From Miscanthus floridulus (Eukaryota; Streptophyta; Magnoliopsida; Poales; Poaceae): a stretch of 64,000 nt of DNA. The position numbers and the translations under genes are program-made. Shown here one piece after another: positions 37,621 to 48,626 of the stretch (positions are counted from its first letter, which is position 1; every line of letters starts with the position of its first letter). The stretch is from assembly GCF_019320115.1 (NCBI RefSeq), contig NC_089595.1, positions 108,516,158 to 108,580,157 of the forward strand, given 5' to 3'. The notes beneath the pieces are model-generated. The model saw nothing but the letters and a program-made list of their open reading frames with translations, searched no databases and was not told where the DNA came from.

Positions 37621-38298
37621 GACAACGACCCCGTCGCCTCCGCCTTGACCGACTTCTCTGACAGAGCGTCACGTCCAACTAATGCATTCAACCACTCCCG
37701 CGACATCAGCCGAACGACGGCTCAATACAGCAGAGTGGCCGACGAGACGTGAGTCACATCGACGCCATGCCGTCTAGGACAGGACGGGGCAGGGGTTACC
37801 GGCCGCTGTGCTCGGCACTGTGCCCACGACTGACACCCGTGCTGCACTGTGCTGCCTAACCCCTGCTCCGAGGATAGCGTGGCGTGGAGAGTCATGTCCG
37901 GGTCCCTGTAGCCTCGGAATCGACGTACAAAGACTAATTGCTCGCTCCGGGCCTCGGCTATCCGCTTCGGGGTCTTGGTAGCCTCGAGACTCGCGCCCGC
38001 CGAGCCCCCCACAATGGTCCAGCCTCTGCACCAACTGGGCCTCGGCTCTCTACGTTGTCAACATACAGCGGCCGACACGTCGTCCACAGTATGCGCCATG
38101 CCCTGCGTCAAGCCATCACAGGAGCTCCCACGTCGCACAGGATCGGGCGCGACCGGCGCGTCACTCCAGTGTACCGAGGACAAGACCACTCCGTCGACCA
38201 TGCCGCCACAGTGACAAGCTGTAGGGTCCGGACATGCCGCCTCCGCTCATAAAATGCCACGTAGCAAACCCATATACCGCCCCGTGCCTCCCTTCGAC

Positions 38299-38306
38299 TA
38301 TAAAAG
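38299..38306 (+). promoter_or_regulatory. TATA box of the Tat LTR
   Basis: TATAAAAG after CTCCCTTCGAC, within the LTR and followed by GC-rich R sequence. Confidence 0.65.
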
Positions 38307-38821
38307 AGAGTGACCGGGGCCGCTTCTAGGAAGAGGGGGGATAGACAGACACCACGCATGCAAGCAACGCACAACGCTCTATAACACACACTCTTCCTCA
38401 TTGCACGAGATCAACGTCTCAAGCAACCCACGCCGCTCCACACAGAGACCTGGGACAAGCTCCTTCTCTCGCCCAGCTTGTAAACCCCTACTACAAGCAC
38501 CTCGGTGCAAGAAATACAAGATCGCTCTCTCAGACTAGACATAGGGCACCTATTGCCTGAACCAGTATAAACCTTGTGTCTCTTTGCATCATCATCTAGG
38601 ATTAAAGACACGCAGTATACTTTCACTATTCGATTGAGGGCCTGTCGATCCAAAACACCGACACTTTGTTCCTGGCTATCCCTGACCACCCAATCCCTAT
38701 CCTGAACTTCTACTGCTACTGTCCTACTGTACATGTCACCAACTGATACGAAGAGGACTTGACTGACGATCGGACAGGTGATTCAGGTGTGGTAATACAG
38801 AAGTCCTCGGCAACTCGCGGT

Positions 38822-39035
38822 ATGAATTTATTAAGCCTAATTAATTCGTCATTAGCATATGTTTACTGTAGCACCATATTGTTAAATCATAGACTAATTA
38901 GACTTTAAAAATTCGTCTCGTAAATTAGTCGTAATCTATATAATTAATTATTTTTAGTCTATATTTAATATTTTATATATATGTTAAACATCCTATACGA
39001 GAGAGAGTAAACTTTAGACGAACGTAAACAAGGCC
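38822..39035. mobile_element. MITE remnant
   Basis: Contains the grass MITE motifs TTCGTCTCGTAAATTAG, TAGTCTATATTTAATA and an end GTAAACAAGGCC. The left end is not recognisable. It is related to the elements at 39142-39383 and 40887-41225. Confidence 0.55.
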
Positions 39036-39141
39036 TCGGTTCAGTCGGTTTCCCTAACATGTGAGCCACGTTCGGTTTCCTGCACACTCCTGTAATAACA
39101 GAACTGACACAGCGCAGCGTTCGGCACCAACCAAGTAGTAG

Positions 39142-39383
39142 GGCCTTGTTTAGATGTACACCAAATTCCAAGTTTTTTCACTCTCTCTCCATCACATTAA
39201 TTTTTAACCGCTTGCATGGAGTATTAAATGTAGGTAAAAAAAATAACTAATTACACAGTTTAGTTGGAAATCACGAGATGAATCTTTTGAGCCTAGTTGG
39301 TCTACGATTGGACAATATTTGCCAAATAAGACAAAAGTGGTACTATTCATCGGGTTGCAAAAATTTGCAAAGAGAACAAGGCC
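39142..39383. mobile_element. MITE, 242 bp, TSD TAG
   Basis: Starts GGCCTTGTTTAG and ends GAGAACAAGGCC, flanked on both sides by TAG (39139-39141, 39384-39386). The inside has GGAGTATTAAATGTAG and AATCACGAGATGAATC, typical of a widespread grass MITE family. The short terminal inverted repeat and 3-bp TSD suggest a PIF/Harbinger- or CACTA-like mobiliser. Confidence 0.8.
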
Positions 39384-39386
39384 TAG

Positions 39387-40265
39387 TTCTAGAACTAATT
39401 TTTACTGCCTCACGTCACGCTGGCTTCAGCACGCAAGTGCCTGTAGTTTCTCCCTTGCGTTCCCGAGTACTTTTGACTTTCTCCACGGCCCACGGGAGAC
39501 CAAGCCGAACGAACAAACCGAGCAAAGTCGGTGGTGATAGGCAACTGGAGTGCCTTCTACGTTACCCAGCCCAAATACTTAACTAAATCCAACCCGGCGC
39601 AAATGCTCATCCAATCCAATATATGTAATCTACATTGCCTCGACCTCCAAAGTTTTGCGGCGGCGACGACGTTTCGTTTCCACAAGTTTCCATGGCCAGT
39701 ACCCAGTAGAGTAAATAAACAACACCCGGTCAGTGTCGTCGTCGTCCTCGCAGAAAACGGCCGCCGGATCATCTTAATTACTCGCCTGCCGGTTTGTTTG
39801 TTTGTCTAAATGTCACATCGTCGCCTTCAAATTCCTAGTTGTAGTTCATCGTCAATGACCAAATGTATATACCAGTCGTGATGACACGCGGCACACATGA
39901 CCGGAGACAATCATTAGTGCCGGCAAAATTCTAACATAGGTGCCGGTTCACACGCACCGTGGCCGTCGTTCTCTCTTCTCTGTGTGTAAAAGATGAAACG
40001 TTACGTGAGCAGAAACGAGCGGCCCCTCTTTTAGAAAATCGTGGCGGTCTAGGTTTGAAACATGCATGCATAGAGACGTGATGAGCTGATGACTGATGAA
40101 TCTGAATGGGGGGCTGATAGGTGATTAGCTAGCCACTTAGCCTCCTCTTCTAGTCTAGTACTATAGCTATAGGCGCTTGAACTTATCAGCTAGAATCTAC
40201 AATATTTTTCTCTCATAATAAAACAACTTTAGTCGACTTATCAGCCAGCTTTAATACAACAAGCC
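39387..40265. other. Intergenic sequence, no gene seen
   Basis: Mixed composition with no domain-bearing frame. The 71- to 92-codon open frames at 39531-39809 on both strands have no recognisable motif. A fragment with GCTTGAACTTATCAGC and TTTTTCTCTCATAATAAAAC near 40170-40250 resembles degraded MITE sequence. Confidence 0.5.
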
Positions 40266-40269
40266 CTAT

Positions 40270-40674
40270 TAGACTGTCTTCAACAACCGCGACCCAAAAT
40301 ACACACCCTGTTCGCTGGTTGGTTTCAACCAGCCCAAACCAGCCAACCAACAGTGTTTTTCTCTCACAACAAACCAGCACTAGCCAGCCCAAACCAGCCC
40401 AGAAACCAACCAGCGAACAGGCCGACAAGACCTATTCATCTTTTGGGTAGCGCTACAGGCAAATGGTTCAATATTTATTTTTGGTCTTCTCCAACAATAA
40501 GACCTAAAAGATAACCATTTCTGTAAATGGATCTCCAGGAGAAATGATACTCAGATTTAGGTTATGCCTCTTCTAGCACGTAAAATAGATCTTTCATATA
40601 TATACTTTATTGAAAACTATAGATATTATGTTAAAGATCTATTTTAAATTTGGGCTCTCTGGAGACGGCCTTAG
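40270..40674. mobile_element. MITE or hAT-like non-autonomous element, carrying another MITE
   Basis: Left part GACTGTCTTCAACAACCGCG, right part CTCTGGAGACGGCCTTA, an imperfect inverted pair. The inside has ATGGATCTCCAGGAGAAATG and AAAGATCTATTTTAAATTTG, also common in grasses. The 115-bp element at 40307-40421 interrupts it between CCCAAAATAC and GACCTATTC. Confidence 0.55.
40307..40421. mobile_element. 115-bp fold-back MITE with perfect 20-bp TIRs
   Basis: CCTGTTCGCTGGTTGGTTTC at 40307-40326 is exactly complementary to GAAACCAACCAGCGAACAGG at 40402-40421. The centre holds CAGTGTTTTTCTCTCACAAC, shared with the MITE at 61189-61315. No certain TSD. Confidence 0.9.
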
Positions 40675-40886
40675 CAGCAGCTACCAAGATGGACCAGTGT
40701 TGGTCTCCTGTTTTGCGATGGAATTGAATAGAACCGCCAGGAGGAGTGAAGAACTAGGCACATGTCCACCGAGTGGCAGTATTTTTCCCTGATGGATGCG
40801 CTTGGTTTCCTCTGTTTGATGAGACGGGCGACATGATGGCCGTCTTGTCTCAATAATGGGCTCCCAGAGTGTTGACATTGGCTATA

Positions 40887-41225
40887 GGTTGGTTTAGTTT
40901 TCAAAAAATTTCAACTCCAACTATCACATCGAATCTTACGCTACATATGGAGTATTAAATATAGACGAAAAAAAACTAATTGCATGGTTTAGTTAGAAAT
41001 CGCGAGATGAATGTTTTAAGACTAATTAGCACATGATTAGCCATAAGTGCTACAGTAACTAACATGCGCTAATGATTGATTAATTAGTCTTAATAAATTC
41101 GTCCCGCAGTTTCCAGACGAGCTATATAATTAGTTTTTTTATTAGTATCCAAAAACCCCTTCCAATATTTCTAAAATATCCGATGTGACATCTAAAAATT
41201 TTTATTTCATGAACTAAACGCAGCC
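40887..41225. mobile_element. MITE, about 340 bp
   Basis: Left GGTTGGTTTAGTT, right GAACTAAACGCAGCC, an imperfect inverted pair. The inside is largely self-complementary: ATATAGACGAAAAAAAACTA and ATTAGTCTTAATAAATTCGT arms. Same broad family as 39142-39383. Confidence 0.75.
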
Positions 41226-42439
41226 TATGAGTAGCTCTCGCACCGGGATCTGTAAGTCTTGCTTGAGATGGAACAATAATTTACGCATTATATTATTATT
41301 ATTAGTACATTGATTGTTAGTTTGTTACTAGTCTTTCTCCGTCGTGGAGATAAACTATTTTGAGTATGGCTAATTATAAAAATATCAATAAACGATGACA
41401 AACAAGTGCCCATTAAATTCAACAGGGGATACATCTTCGTAGTATACATGGTTCAAAATAAGATTCGGTAATTCCGGGATAGCCAAAAAAAACAAATTTT
41501 CATATGTTAAACTAACACATGTGCTATATAAACTCTAGACTTATATTTTTTTCCTATTGTTTATGTTGCGTATTCTTCTACTCAATAGATATGTATCATA
41601 GATCATGTTAATATTTTATTTTGGTCCAAAATTTCTAGAAAACTCATACTTCATGTTTAAGTCTTCGGGGAAACTTTGACTAAATTTCACGAATATCGGT
41701 AATTTTGGGGGTGCACAAAAAATTATAATACCGAAATTAAAAACCATGATAGTATATTTGACTATTCGATGTCATAACAAATATAAATAGCCCTTTTCTT
41801 TAATCCTAATCAAACTATAGATAGCTTGACTAAAGACCAAACTAGAATAGTATCATCTCTAAGATGGAGATAGCGTTTGCCTAGCTAGAGTCAGCGGTTT
41901 CACTGGATATTCTAGGACGATATATACGCTTGAACACTGCCATTGTAAACCTCGATCCGTAAGCAGTGCGTCATGTAGCGTGCGTGCTTGTATGATGCGC
42001 GCCTATGCAACAGAACAAAGTCTCAAGGAATCTAAGGATATTGTAAGGTCGGTAGCTAGGTTAGTGTATTTATTAGGACACGGCAGCTATCACATTGTTT
42101 CTTATGTCAGATGGTTTATTTTTATGTTGTATCTTTTTGGTACGGCGGCAAAGGGAGTATTGTAATCTTGGCACGATGCTTATGCATGATGCCTGTGACC
42201 CGGTTCGTTTCGCTGAAATTTGGCTTATCCTGGTACTAATTTGTTGCGAGAGAAAAACAAAGTTTATACATTAAAAAAATACTGCTGAAGTAGCTGCCAT
42301 GCATTTTGTTACTTCGTCCAATCAATCGTACATACATCTACTACAATTTTGTAAGGAACATGGACGGTACTACCAGTTTAGTATTTTTTGGGAGAGGATA
42401 CCACTGGTATCAGTTTAACTGATGGTCCTAGGTCCGATC
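41226..42439. other. Intergenic sequence, no gene seen
   Basis: AT-rich. A fragment GGTTCGTTTCGCTGAAATTT to TGCTGAAGTAGCTGCC (about 42199-42298) is a decayed relative of the GCGAAGCGAAC-ended MITEs. No other feature is supported. Confidence 0.5.
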
Positions 42440-42656
42440 AAAGATTGTATGGGCCTACATTCTATTTTATAAAAGAAATATGGCCTACATTAGTAGCCCA
42501 AACTTGCCACAATTCGGCCCAATCAATCCACCGACCGATGTGAGCCTTGGCTGGGCCGGTTGGTGGGGCTCGGCGGACAGCGTCGTCGCCACCGGCCGTC
42601 CAGACTGTGCCAGCCAGCCAGACTAGGCCAGGTAGCAGGCCGATTTTTTTTGTTTT
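42440..42656 (+). promoter_or_regulatory. Likely displaced upstream promoter of the SYP71 gene
   Basis: Three TGGGCC/GGCCCA motifs (42450-42455, 42516-42521, 42552-42557), plus AGCCCAAAC at about 42495, lie within 110 bases. Such site II/TCP motifs mark promoters of housekeeping plant genes. This stretch ends where the 9.7-kb MULE begins, and the MULE ends about 180 bases before the SYP71 ATG. The simplest reading is that the promoter was split by the insertion. This is inferred from motif content and position. Confidence 0.5.
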
Positions 42657-42870
42657 TAGCACTTTTTTAAAAAAAATCACAAATATGCCACCGGAGATAT
42701 GCTTTCAAAATCTGGACCCTTAGCTCGGCGTCATCGTTGGTGGCGCCGAGATTACACGTCTCGACGTCATAGATTTTGGCGCCTAGGTCTTGGGCTCGGC
42801 GTAGACGTAGCGGTGACTTGGCAGGCACCTTGGCGCCGAGAACGGCGCCAAGATCTATGGCACCGAGGTG
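42657..42870 (+). repeat. Left TIR of the 9.7-kb MULE
   Basis: Pairs with 52110-52326: shared (by reverse complement) ATGCTTTCAA.ATCTGGACC, CGGCGCCGAGATTACACGT and TTGGGCTCGGCGTAGACGT. Rich in GGCGCC palindromes. Relative to the right TIR it has an extra GTCATCGTTGGTGG. Confidence 0.9.
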
Positions 42871-43241
42871 GTGTTTTAATCCGGCACCCAATCTTCCTGT
42901 CCGAGCCTTCCTCCCATTCTTTCTCCTCTCTCGGGTTTTCTCTCCCCACTTTGTCCTACCTCACGAATCGGCGTATTGGACCTTGAAAACTTTGATTTGA
43001 TCCGTAGATCTTCGAGAGCAAGGTATCCTCACTCCCTCCTGATTTTTTTTTCAAATCGATTCGGTATATATTAGTCGGATTTTTTAACTTAAAAATCGCC
43101 ATTACTTAGGATTTCATGCAATTTTAATATTTATATTATACAACCGTAAGAAGCCAAGGCGTGCAAAAGCTACCAAACCAATGTAACCTCAGCGCACGTT
43201 GTTATGATATGGGTTAATTGCTTTCGGTTCTTAGAACGAAA

Positions 43242-43818
43242 ATGGCTAAATTGTAGTTATAGCCGGATGACCAAAAATGCCTTCGACCCATTACCTCTGT
43301 CTAGTGGTGTTCCAATACCCATGTGCTTTTGCGCCGATCCCTGCAAGGTAGCCAAGTTCGATGAAGAGGGCACGTATAGGCAGATGTATTGGATGTGTTC
43401 TAATTTTGCGTTTGAGCCTACACTTCGTCAGCGCCGCATTAACAAGATGGTGAGGAATTGATGTTTGTGTCATATGACATCTTGCATGATTTTTTGTTTT
43501 GTAACAATTGCATTTTTTACATACCCCTGCACCGCTATGTGATTTTAAGCAGTGGATCGACACTGAGATCAAACCTAAAGATAAGGAATGGATGCAGAAC
43601 TATTGCGGTGGGAGGCAGAGGACAAGGAGATGATGGAGAAAAGACGTGGAGAGGAGGCTGCAAAAAAGGAGCACAAGGAAGAGAAGGAAAGGAGGCGTGT
43701 TGTTGCATACAGGGAGGAGAGGGAGAAGAAGCTTGAGCGTGCACGCCGAGCGAAAGCAGCAATGGAGAAGAATCCCGATGCCCTGAGGAAAGGAAAGTGG
43801 CCTCGTTGCACTCAGTAG
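43242..43818 (+). pseudogene. GRF-type zinc finger gene of the MULE, broken
   Basis: Two exons can be read: 43242-43449 and about 43525-43818. Exon 1 encodes PLPLSSGVPIPMCFCADPC and then a YWMC block, the CxC...C pattern of a GRF zinc finger. Exon 2 gives a W-I-D-T-E-I-K-P-K-D block and a long basic/acidic coiled coil (EEREKKLERARRAKAAMEKN), ending RKGKWPRCTQ. Breaks: a one-base shift just after the ATG, the acceptor before exon 2 reads GCAC instead of GCAG, and a one-base loss near 43597. GRF fingers bind nucleic acid. Proteins of this shape travel with grass MULEs, but their role is unproven. Confidence 0.7.
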
Positions 43819-44325
43819 TCTCTATTACTTGCTAGTTCTATGGTTTATTCATGAATAATGTTGTCTACTGTTGGACTTTTCATTATGTTGTCATGTAATG
43901 CACTTTAAGTATCGACACGTACTTCTAGTATTATTGTGTTGTTTAATGTGTCATAGTATTGGACTTTTCATTATGTAGTTGTTTTCATTATTTGTGGTCA
44001 TAATATTCAGTTTAATATTACAGACGTTGTGAAATATGATCATGTGCTGCAAACAAAATCTAACGAAGTAGGGCATTATATAATTCAACACACACAACAT
44101 ATGAAATGGCATGTGAGAACATGTACCGAGCTAGGGTACAGAGGTCCTGAACTAAACCTAACATGCCTTAGGTAATTGAAGCGAACAACAAACATAAGAA
44201 ATAGCATATGAGAACATGTACCAAACAAGGGTATATAGTTCCTTCGACTAAACCTAACATGCCTTAGGTAATTAAACCAAACAACAAAAATATGGATGTG
44301 CCATGTGAATAAGATAGGACCGTCC
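43819..44325. other. Spacer between convergent GRF genes
   Basis: AT-rich with a diverged direct repeat: AACATGTACC(A/G)...ACTAAACCTAACATGCCTTAGGTAATT occurs at about 44115-44180 and 44212-44275. No gene. Confidence 0.6.
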
Positions 44326-44329
44326 TAGT

Positions 44330-45015
44330 AGTGTGGCCACATAGCAAATTATGTTGCACCTTCTCCACAGTAGCCTCCCATTGGTGGTGGGGGGGGCGGG
44401 GGGGTGACGGCGGAAGCCCCTTGTTCTTATGATTAGGGTAGGTGCAATATGGATCATTGGAGAGTGTCTCCTGTGAACTTGCACCATTGTTGTTGTCGTC
44501 GTCTTTGTCTTTCTTGTACCCGCTGCTAACTTCCCTTTGTAGATCGAAGATTTGGTCCTACAGGCAGTAGATGTACTGTTGATGCGGATAAATTGGTCGA
44601 GGATCGACCCACCTAGTGAACCCATAGTTTTCTTTGGACTCGGAAGACTACAATAAGTATGTCCTATGAGTTGTAAGGGTATTCGAGAAACATATTGACA
44701 AACGAAATATAATAGCAATTACCCATGCTCACGGCCATTTGAAGAAGCGACGACCTCCGTCGATCCCTTTAGTGAACATCTGCACTAAGCAGTCCTCACC
44801 ATGCATGTATTTTGGCTAATCTTCCTTCCTGTTATCGTATCCTCTGAGAGGGCACTCTTTAGTGAAATCACTCTTGCTCTCAGGGGAAAACTGATACACT
44901 GGTTCCTCAAAGAAATCAAGCCCAAGAGACCCCTCCCACACAATAGGAGTTCCCTTCGTCCCCCCTTTCCTCTCCCACTCCTGAAACCCTTTCCTCTAGA
45001 TGACCCTCTAGACAT
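44330..45015 (-). pseudogene. Second GRF-type zinc finger gene of the MULE, broken
   Basis: On the minus strand a Met at 45015 opens MSRGSSRGKGFRSGRGKGG. Frameshifted segments follow: CPLRGYDNRKED, a stop at the next Trp position, then KYMHGEDCLVQM and GIDGGRRFFKWP, the C...GRRF signature of a GRF finger. A second part (44640 to about 44335) reads YGFTRWVDPRPIYPHQQYIY and a Lys/Asp- and Pro-rich tail. The finger's later Cys is replaced by Trp (FFKWP). Several stops and shifts. It is convergent with the + strand GRF gene. Confidence 0.6.
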
Positions 45016-45069
45016 TCCTACTCTAACGAAATCGAATACTAGTTTGGTTTTCCTTTTAGTTAGCAATGC

Positions 45070-45660
45070 ATCCTAGAACGCATATATATAGGCGGAGGCA
45101 GGTTTGCTAGCCGTTATATTTGTGCTGTAAATGCTCCTAGAAAGTCTACTCAGAATCACTGAAAAGCCTACATCGTAGGACACTGGAGAGCCTAGATTCC
45201 ATGACTGAAAAGCCTATTCGATTTTAGACTTCAATCACTATTTCAAAGGACACTAAAAAGTCTATTTGACGGTGACATGACAAATCACTGTAAAGGCTAT
45301 TTCCTCTAGATTCCATGACTAAAAAGCCTATTTGATTTTAGACTTCAATCACTATTTTGAACCAAAAAAACTGATGCCGCAGATTAACACGTACTTTAGG
45401 CAGAAAATTTCTACATAATTTCCCATATTTTTTGATGCCATCCATACACAAATATGGGATGAATATTTAACCTCAATACAATATGTACAAACATATAAAT
45501 ATATGCCATATTCATCTGAAACCATATACATAAGCATATTAATAGTCCACACAGTCCATAATTATAGTCCATAGTAGTTCATATTCGATAATAATAGTCC
45601 ATACAGTCCACAATAGTTCATAATGAAAGTCCATAATACTACATAATAACATTTAACACA
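45070..45660. other. Spacer with short direct repeats
   Basis: A block of about 52 bases (TAGATTCCATGACT.AAAAGCC to CTTCAATCACTATTT) occurs at 45191 and again near 45307. CACTGAAAAGCC-like units recur around it. AGTCCATA units recur at 45550-45650. No gene. Confidence 0.65.
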
Positions 45661-45665
45661 AACCC

Positions 45666-48456
45666 TCACTGCCTCCTAGTCTTACCCTTACCCTTGTGAC
45701 CAAGAGCGTCGGTGCTTGGAGTGTAAGGGTTAGGTGGACGACATCGCCTAGTGCCTGAAGGCTGTGTAGGCTGAGTCAAGGGAGCTTCCTAGAGCTGAGA
45801 TGGGCCAAGCTCCTCGTGCCTCTGGCCCACCTCCTCGTCGTCCTCGTCCTCGTCCTCGTACGCAATGCCTATGGACCCTGTAGGTGCTTGGCTAGATGAA
45901 CCTAAGCCTCCTCTGCCTGCAGAAGGAACGTGCATGTCTTACGTCGTGGCTGTCCTATAACCACAACGAGCAGCCGCACGGCGTAGCCGACGTGATAGTC
46001 TCTGTTGTATAAAATAATGTTAACTAAAAGAATTTAACGTATTAATAGTATATTTCAAAGAATATTTTGAATCTTACATCTAGCAAGCTACGCGTGTTGT
46101 CGTCCCTGACTCTCAGACGAAAGCTCTCAATGTCTTCAACCGAGCATTTGAGGGTATTGCCCTGCAACAAAGTTCATAGTAAGATTATGGTGGACATTGA
46201 AAAATGAGGATGCTACTAATCTAGTATGGAGTACTAGTTAATTCCTGACCAGTTCCTCAACTCTATCTGTTGTACTGAATTATAAGGATGCCACTAACTA
46301 AAATAGAGACCTCAAATACAGAATATATTGGTATGCAACTTAACATAGAAAAATAAGGCAATTGACTTACCACTTTGTCCAAGGTTGGTCCTGCCTCCAT
46401 CTGTCTTCCTACACGAGTAGTTTGGTCGTACGCCGTGTCTTCATCATCGGAGGACTCTATGTTGGCGTAGTTATCTTCTGTCCATTGTAGCCTCAGCCTG
46501 CAACGTGTCGCACGTTGGTACCAAGCTTGGTAGCACCTGTACTCACGGTTCGTGTGTGGCTCGTTGTTCTCGTCCACGTTGTCGTGCAACAGCTCCCATT
46601 GTTCAATGTAGCACTGGTGGTGCTTCTCCTAATAAAAAATCTTCCTGTTCTTCTGACAATCCAACCTACACGTCACGTAGGATGTTAGTTTCTGGCAGGT
46701 ACAAAATTGATGCTATAAAATGATGGCGCCTAAGCTATATGACATGACTATTTGATGTAAGCTTCTCAAGAAAGGTACATAGTGATTGAAGAAATCATAT
46801 GTAATAGTATCATCATATGTAAGCTTCACTATAGAAAATGTTACCATGTGGGTTCCAAAGAAAGAAGAGAAAATAGATCACGACATGGGTTGAACCCATA
46901 GTCCTATAACTTGCCATAATGATGAGAACAAGAAATGCCCATACACGCACATTCATCTTAATCCATGCACATGTCACCATATAAAAAGTGCACGTATGTC
47001 ATCATTACTTTATCTTATATAGGAATTAATGGAAATGGACCATCACGAGACAATTGAAATAGCAAAACACTTACTTGTGTAAGTCAATGCCAGTAGAGAA
47101 TGAAGCCATTGGCCAAAGCTGTCTCACTCCAAATTGGCGTGTAACTCTATCAGGTAGGTGGAACTCGACAGCATAGAAACATATTAGAGGGCACCTCATC
47201 TTGTAGAAGTCATTGTCGCACCCACACATGTTGCTCAACCGAAAAGGAAGTGCCCCCTCTCCATCATATGGCTCCCACGACACCTGCAACATGTCCAAAC
47301 AAGATGTTAGATGCTATACTAAACTATTTCAAACTAGCATGGGAAATAAAATTTACTTACACTAGACACCATGAGCGTGTCTAGCTCATTTGTGAATTCA
47401 ATGTATACCTGCTCTAACCTCGCGTGCAGAACCCTAACCTGGTCCCAAAGGTACACCCATGTCGGCTACTGACATAGAGGCTGACCTAGGAACCACTCAC
47501 GACTAGCCAGAACCTCGAGACAGCCAACTGGTAGATGAGCCCACATCCACAACTAGAGCAGATACACGCATTCCCCAAGTGACGATGAGGACGAAGTCCG
47601 ACGACACGCCTCGTAAAGCTACCGGTAAAGAAAACCCAACACTATAGAGCCCTAGTTGTATTGACCCACCTAGTCCCAATCAGTGAGGTAGTGGACCCAC
47701 ATCTACGACGCAGTGTCACCCGTGGCATCGGGGAAGAGAACGTAGGCAAATAGATGTAGGATCCACGCCCTATAGTAGTACCCAACGGTCTCCTCATCTG
47801 CCTCCTCGAGGCACTGTGCGAACTCTTACCAGAGTCAGGAGATTAGAACTCCAGAACTACGAGCCCCTTGCTCCCCAACCTCACACCCAAGGAAGGCCTC
47901 TACTTATGCTCTCCAACCTTCTGACCTGCACTACCCAGTCACTGCGTTGCTGTGAATCCTCAGACCTAGCATCTTCTGATAGTCCTAGAGCATGACTATC
48001 ATCTCTCTAAAAGGCAAGTGAAAGCTATGAGTCTCCGACCGCCACCTACATTTTAGACAAAGCAAGATTACATGTCAAAAAGGCAAGCGCATGAACAAAT
48101 GACTATGAATGGAGGCAATGATTGAAGATAATACCTATCAATCAACGCAGTTATGCTGCTGAGTTAAACTTAGGCAACCCATGATGAACCTAAAAAGAGA
48201 TGACATCTAGGCCAGTTCTTTGCAGGAAAGGAGTGTACCTATTATCGTACTGCATGTCCAAGAACCCATTATGGGTTCTAGGATGAAGGAGCGAAAGGTC
48301 ACGCACAGAAAAAACATAGTCGCACGTTACTTCATGAATACATGTATGCTCACAAAAATTTGAACAAGACGTATATATTATTACCTGCCCCTCTACTATG
48401 AGACGTCCTCGGTGGGTCTCCTCGTACGCTGGGTCGAGCAGGTGGAATTGAGCCAT
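45666..48456 (-). pseudogene. PMD gene of the 9.7-kb MULE, decayed
   Basis: Start at 48456 (MAQFHLLDPAYEETHRG); first exon 48385-48456. Then LHPRTHNGFLDMQYDNRYTP (about 48220-48320), R..ETHSFHLP near 48030, the core with LFAYVLFPDATGDTAS and ACRRTSS (about 47380-47840), WEPYDGEGALPF to RQFGVRQLWP (47071-47298), an acidic segment at 46375-46680, and a last exon with GIAYEDEDEDDEE ending KGKGKTRRQ at 45666. The order and spacing of blocks match the PMD pseudogene at 24070-26749, including the Arg-rich Thr-Pro tail. Many stops, mostly TAG at Trp or Gln positions, and some shifts. Splice borders are only partly certain. It lies downstream of, and on the same strand as, the transposase. Confidence 0.75.
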
Positions 48457-48626
48457 CCTACAAAAAAAGTCAATGAAATAGAAATTCAATATACAATAAA
48501 ACATAAACTTAGAAATGTACAAGTAATTGACACAATTACAAGCATAAATTGAGACATGCATAATTAATTGAATGAATACAATAAATATGAAATAATAAAA
48601 ACAACCAATAATCACACCTCACTAAT

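Larger units (their letters stand above)
33070..38663 (+). mobile_element. 3' part of a Tat-type Gypsy retrotransposon
   Basis: Order on the + strand: an antisense ORF (34784 back to about 33186), 559-bp tandem repeats (35269-36868), polypurine tract (37064-37079), 3' LTR (37080-38663). Antisense ORFs and long repeat-rich spacers before the 3' LTR are known in the Tat lineage (Grande, Cinful, RIRE2 types). Gag, pol and 5' LTR are not in the window; the element meets the gap on its left side. The right flank starts CTTTG at 38664. Confidence 0.75.
37080..38663 (+). mobile_element. 3' LTR of the Tat element
   Basis: Starts TGTCGGGTACCATAAAAAG and ends CCAAAACACCGACA, so the ends carry the inverted TGTCGG/CCGACA. 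Length is 1584. U3 contains a 51-bp minisatellite (37268-37620). TATAAAAG is at 38299-38306, followed by an R/U5 with a typical CGAGATCAACG and GGATTAAAGACACG. Confidence 0.9.
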
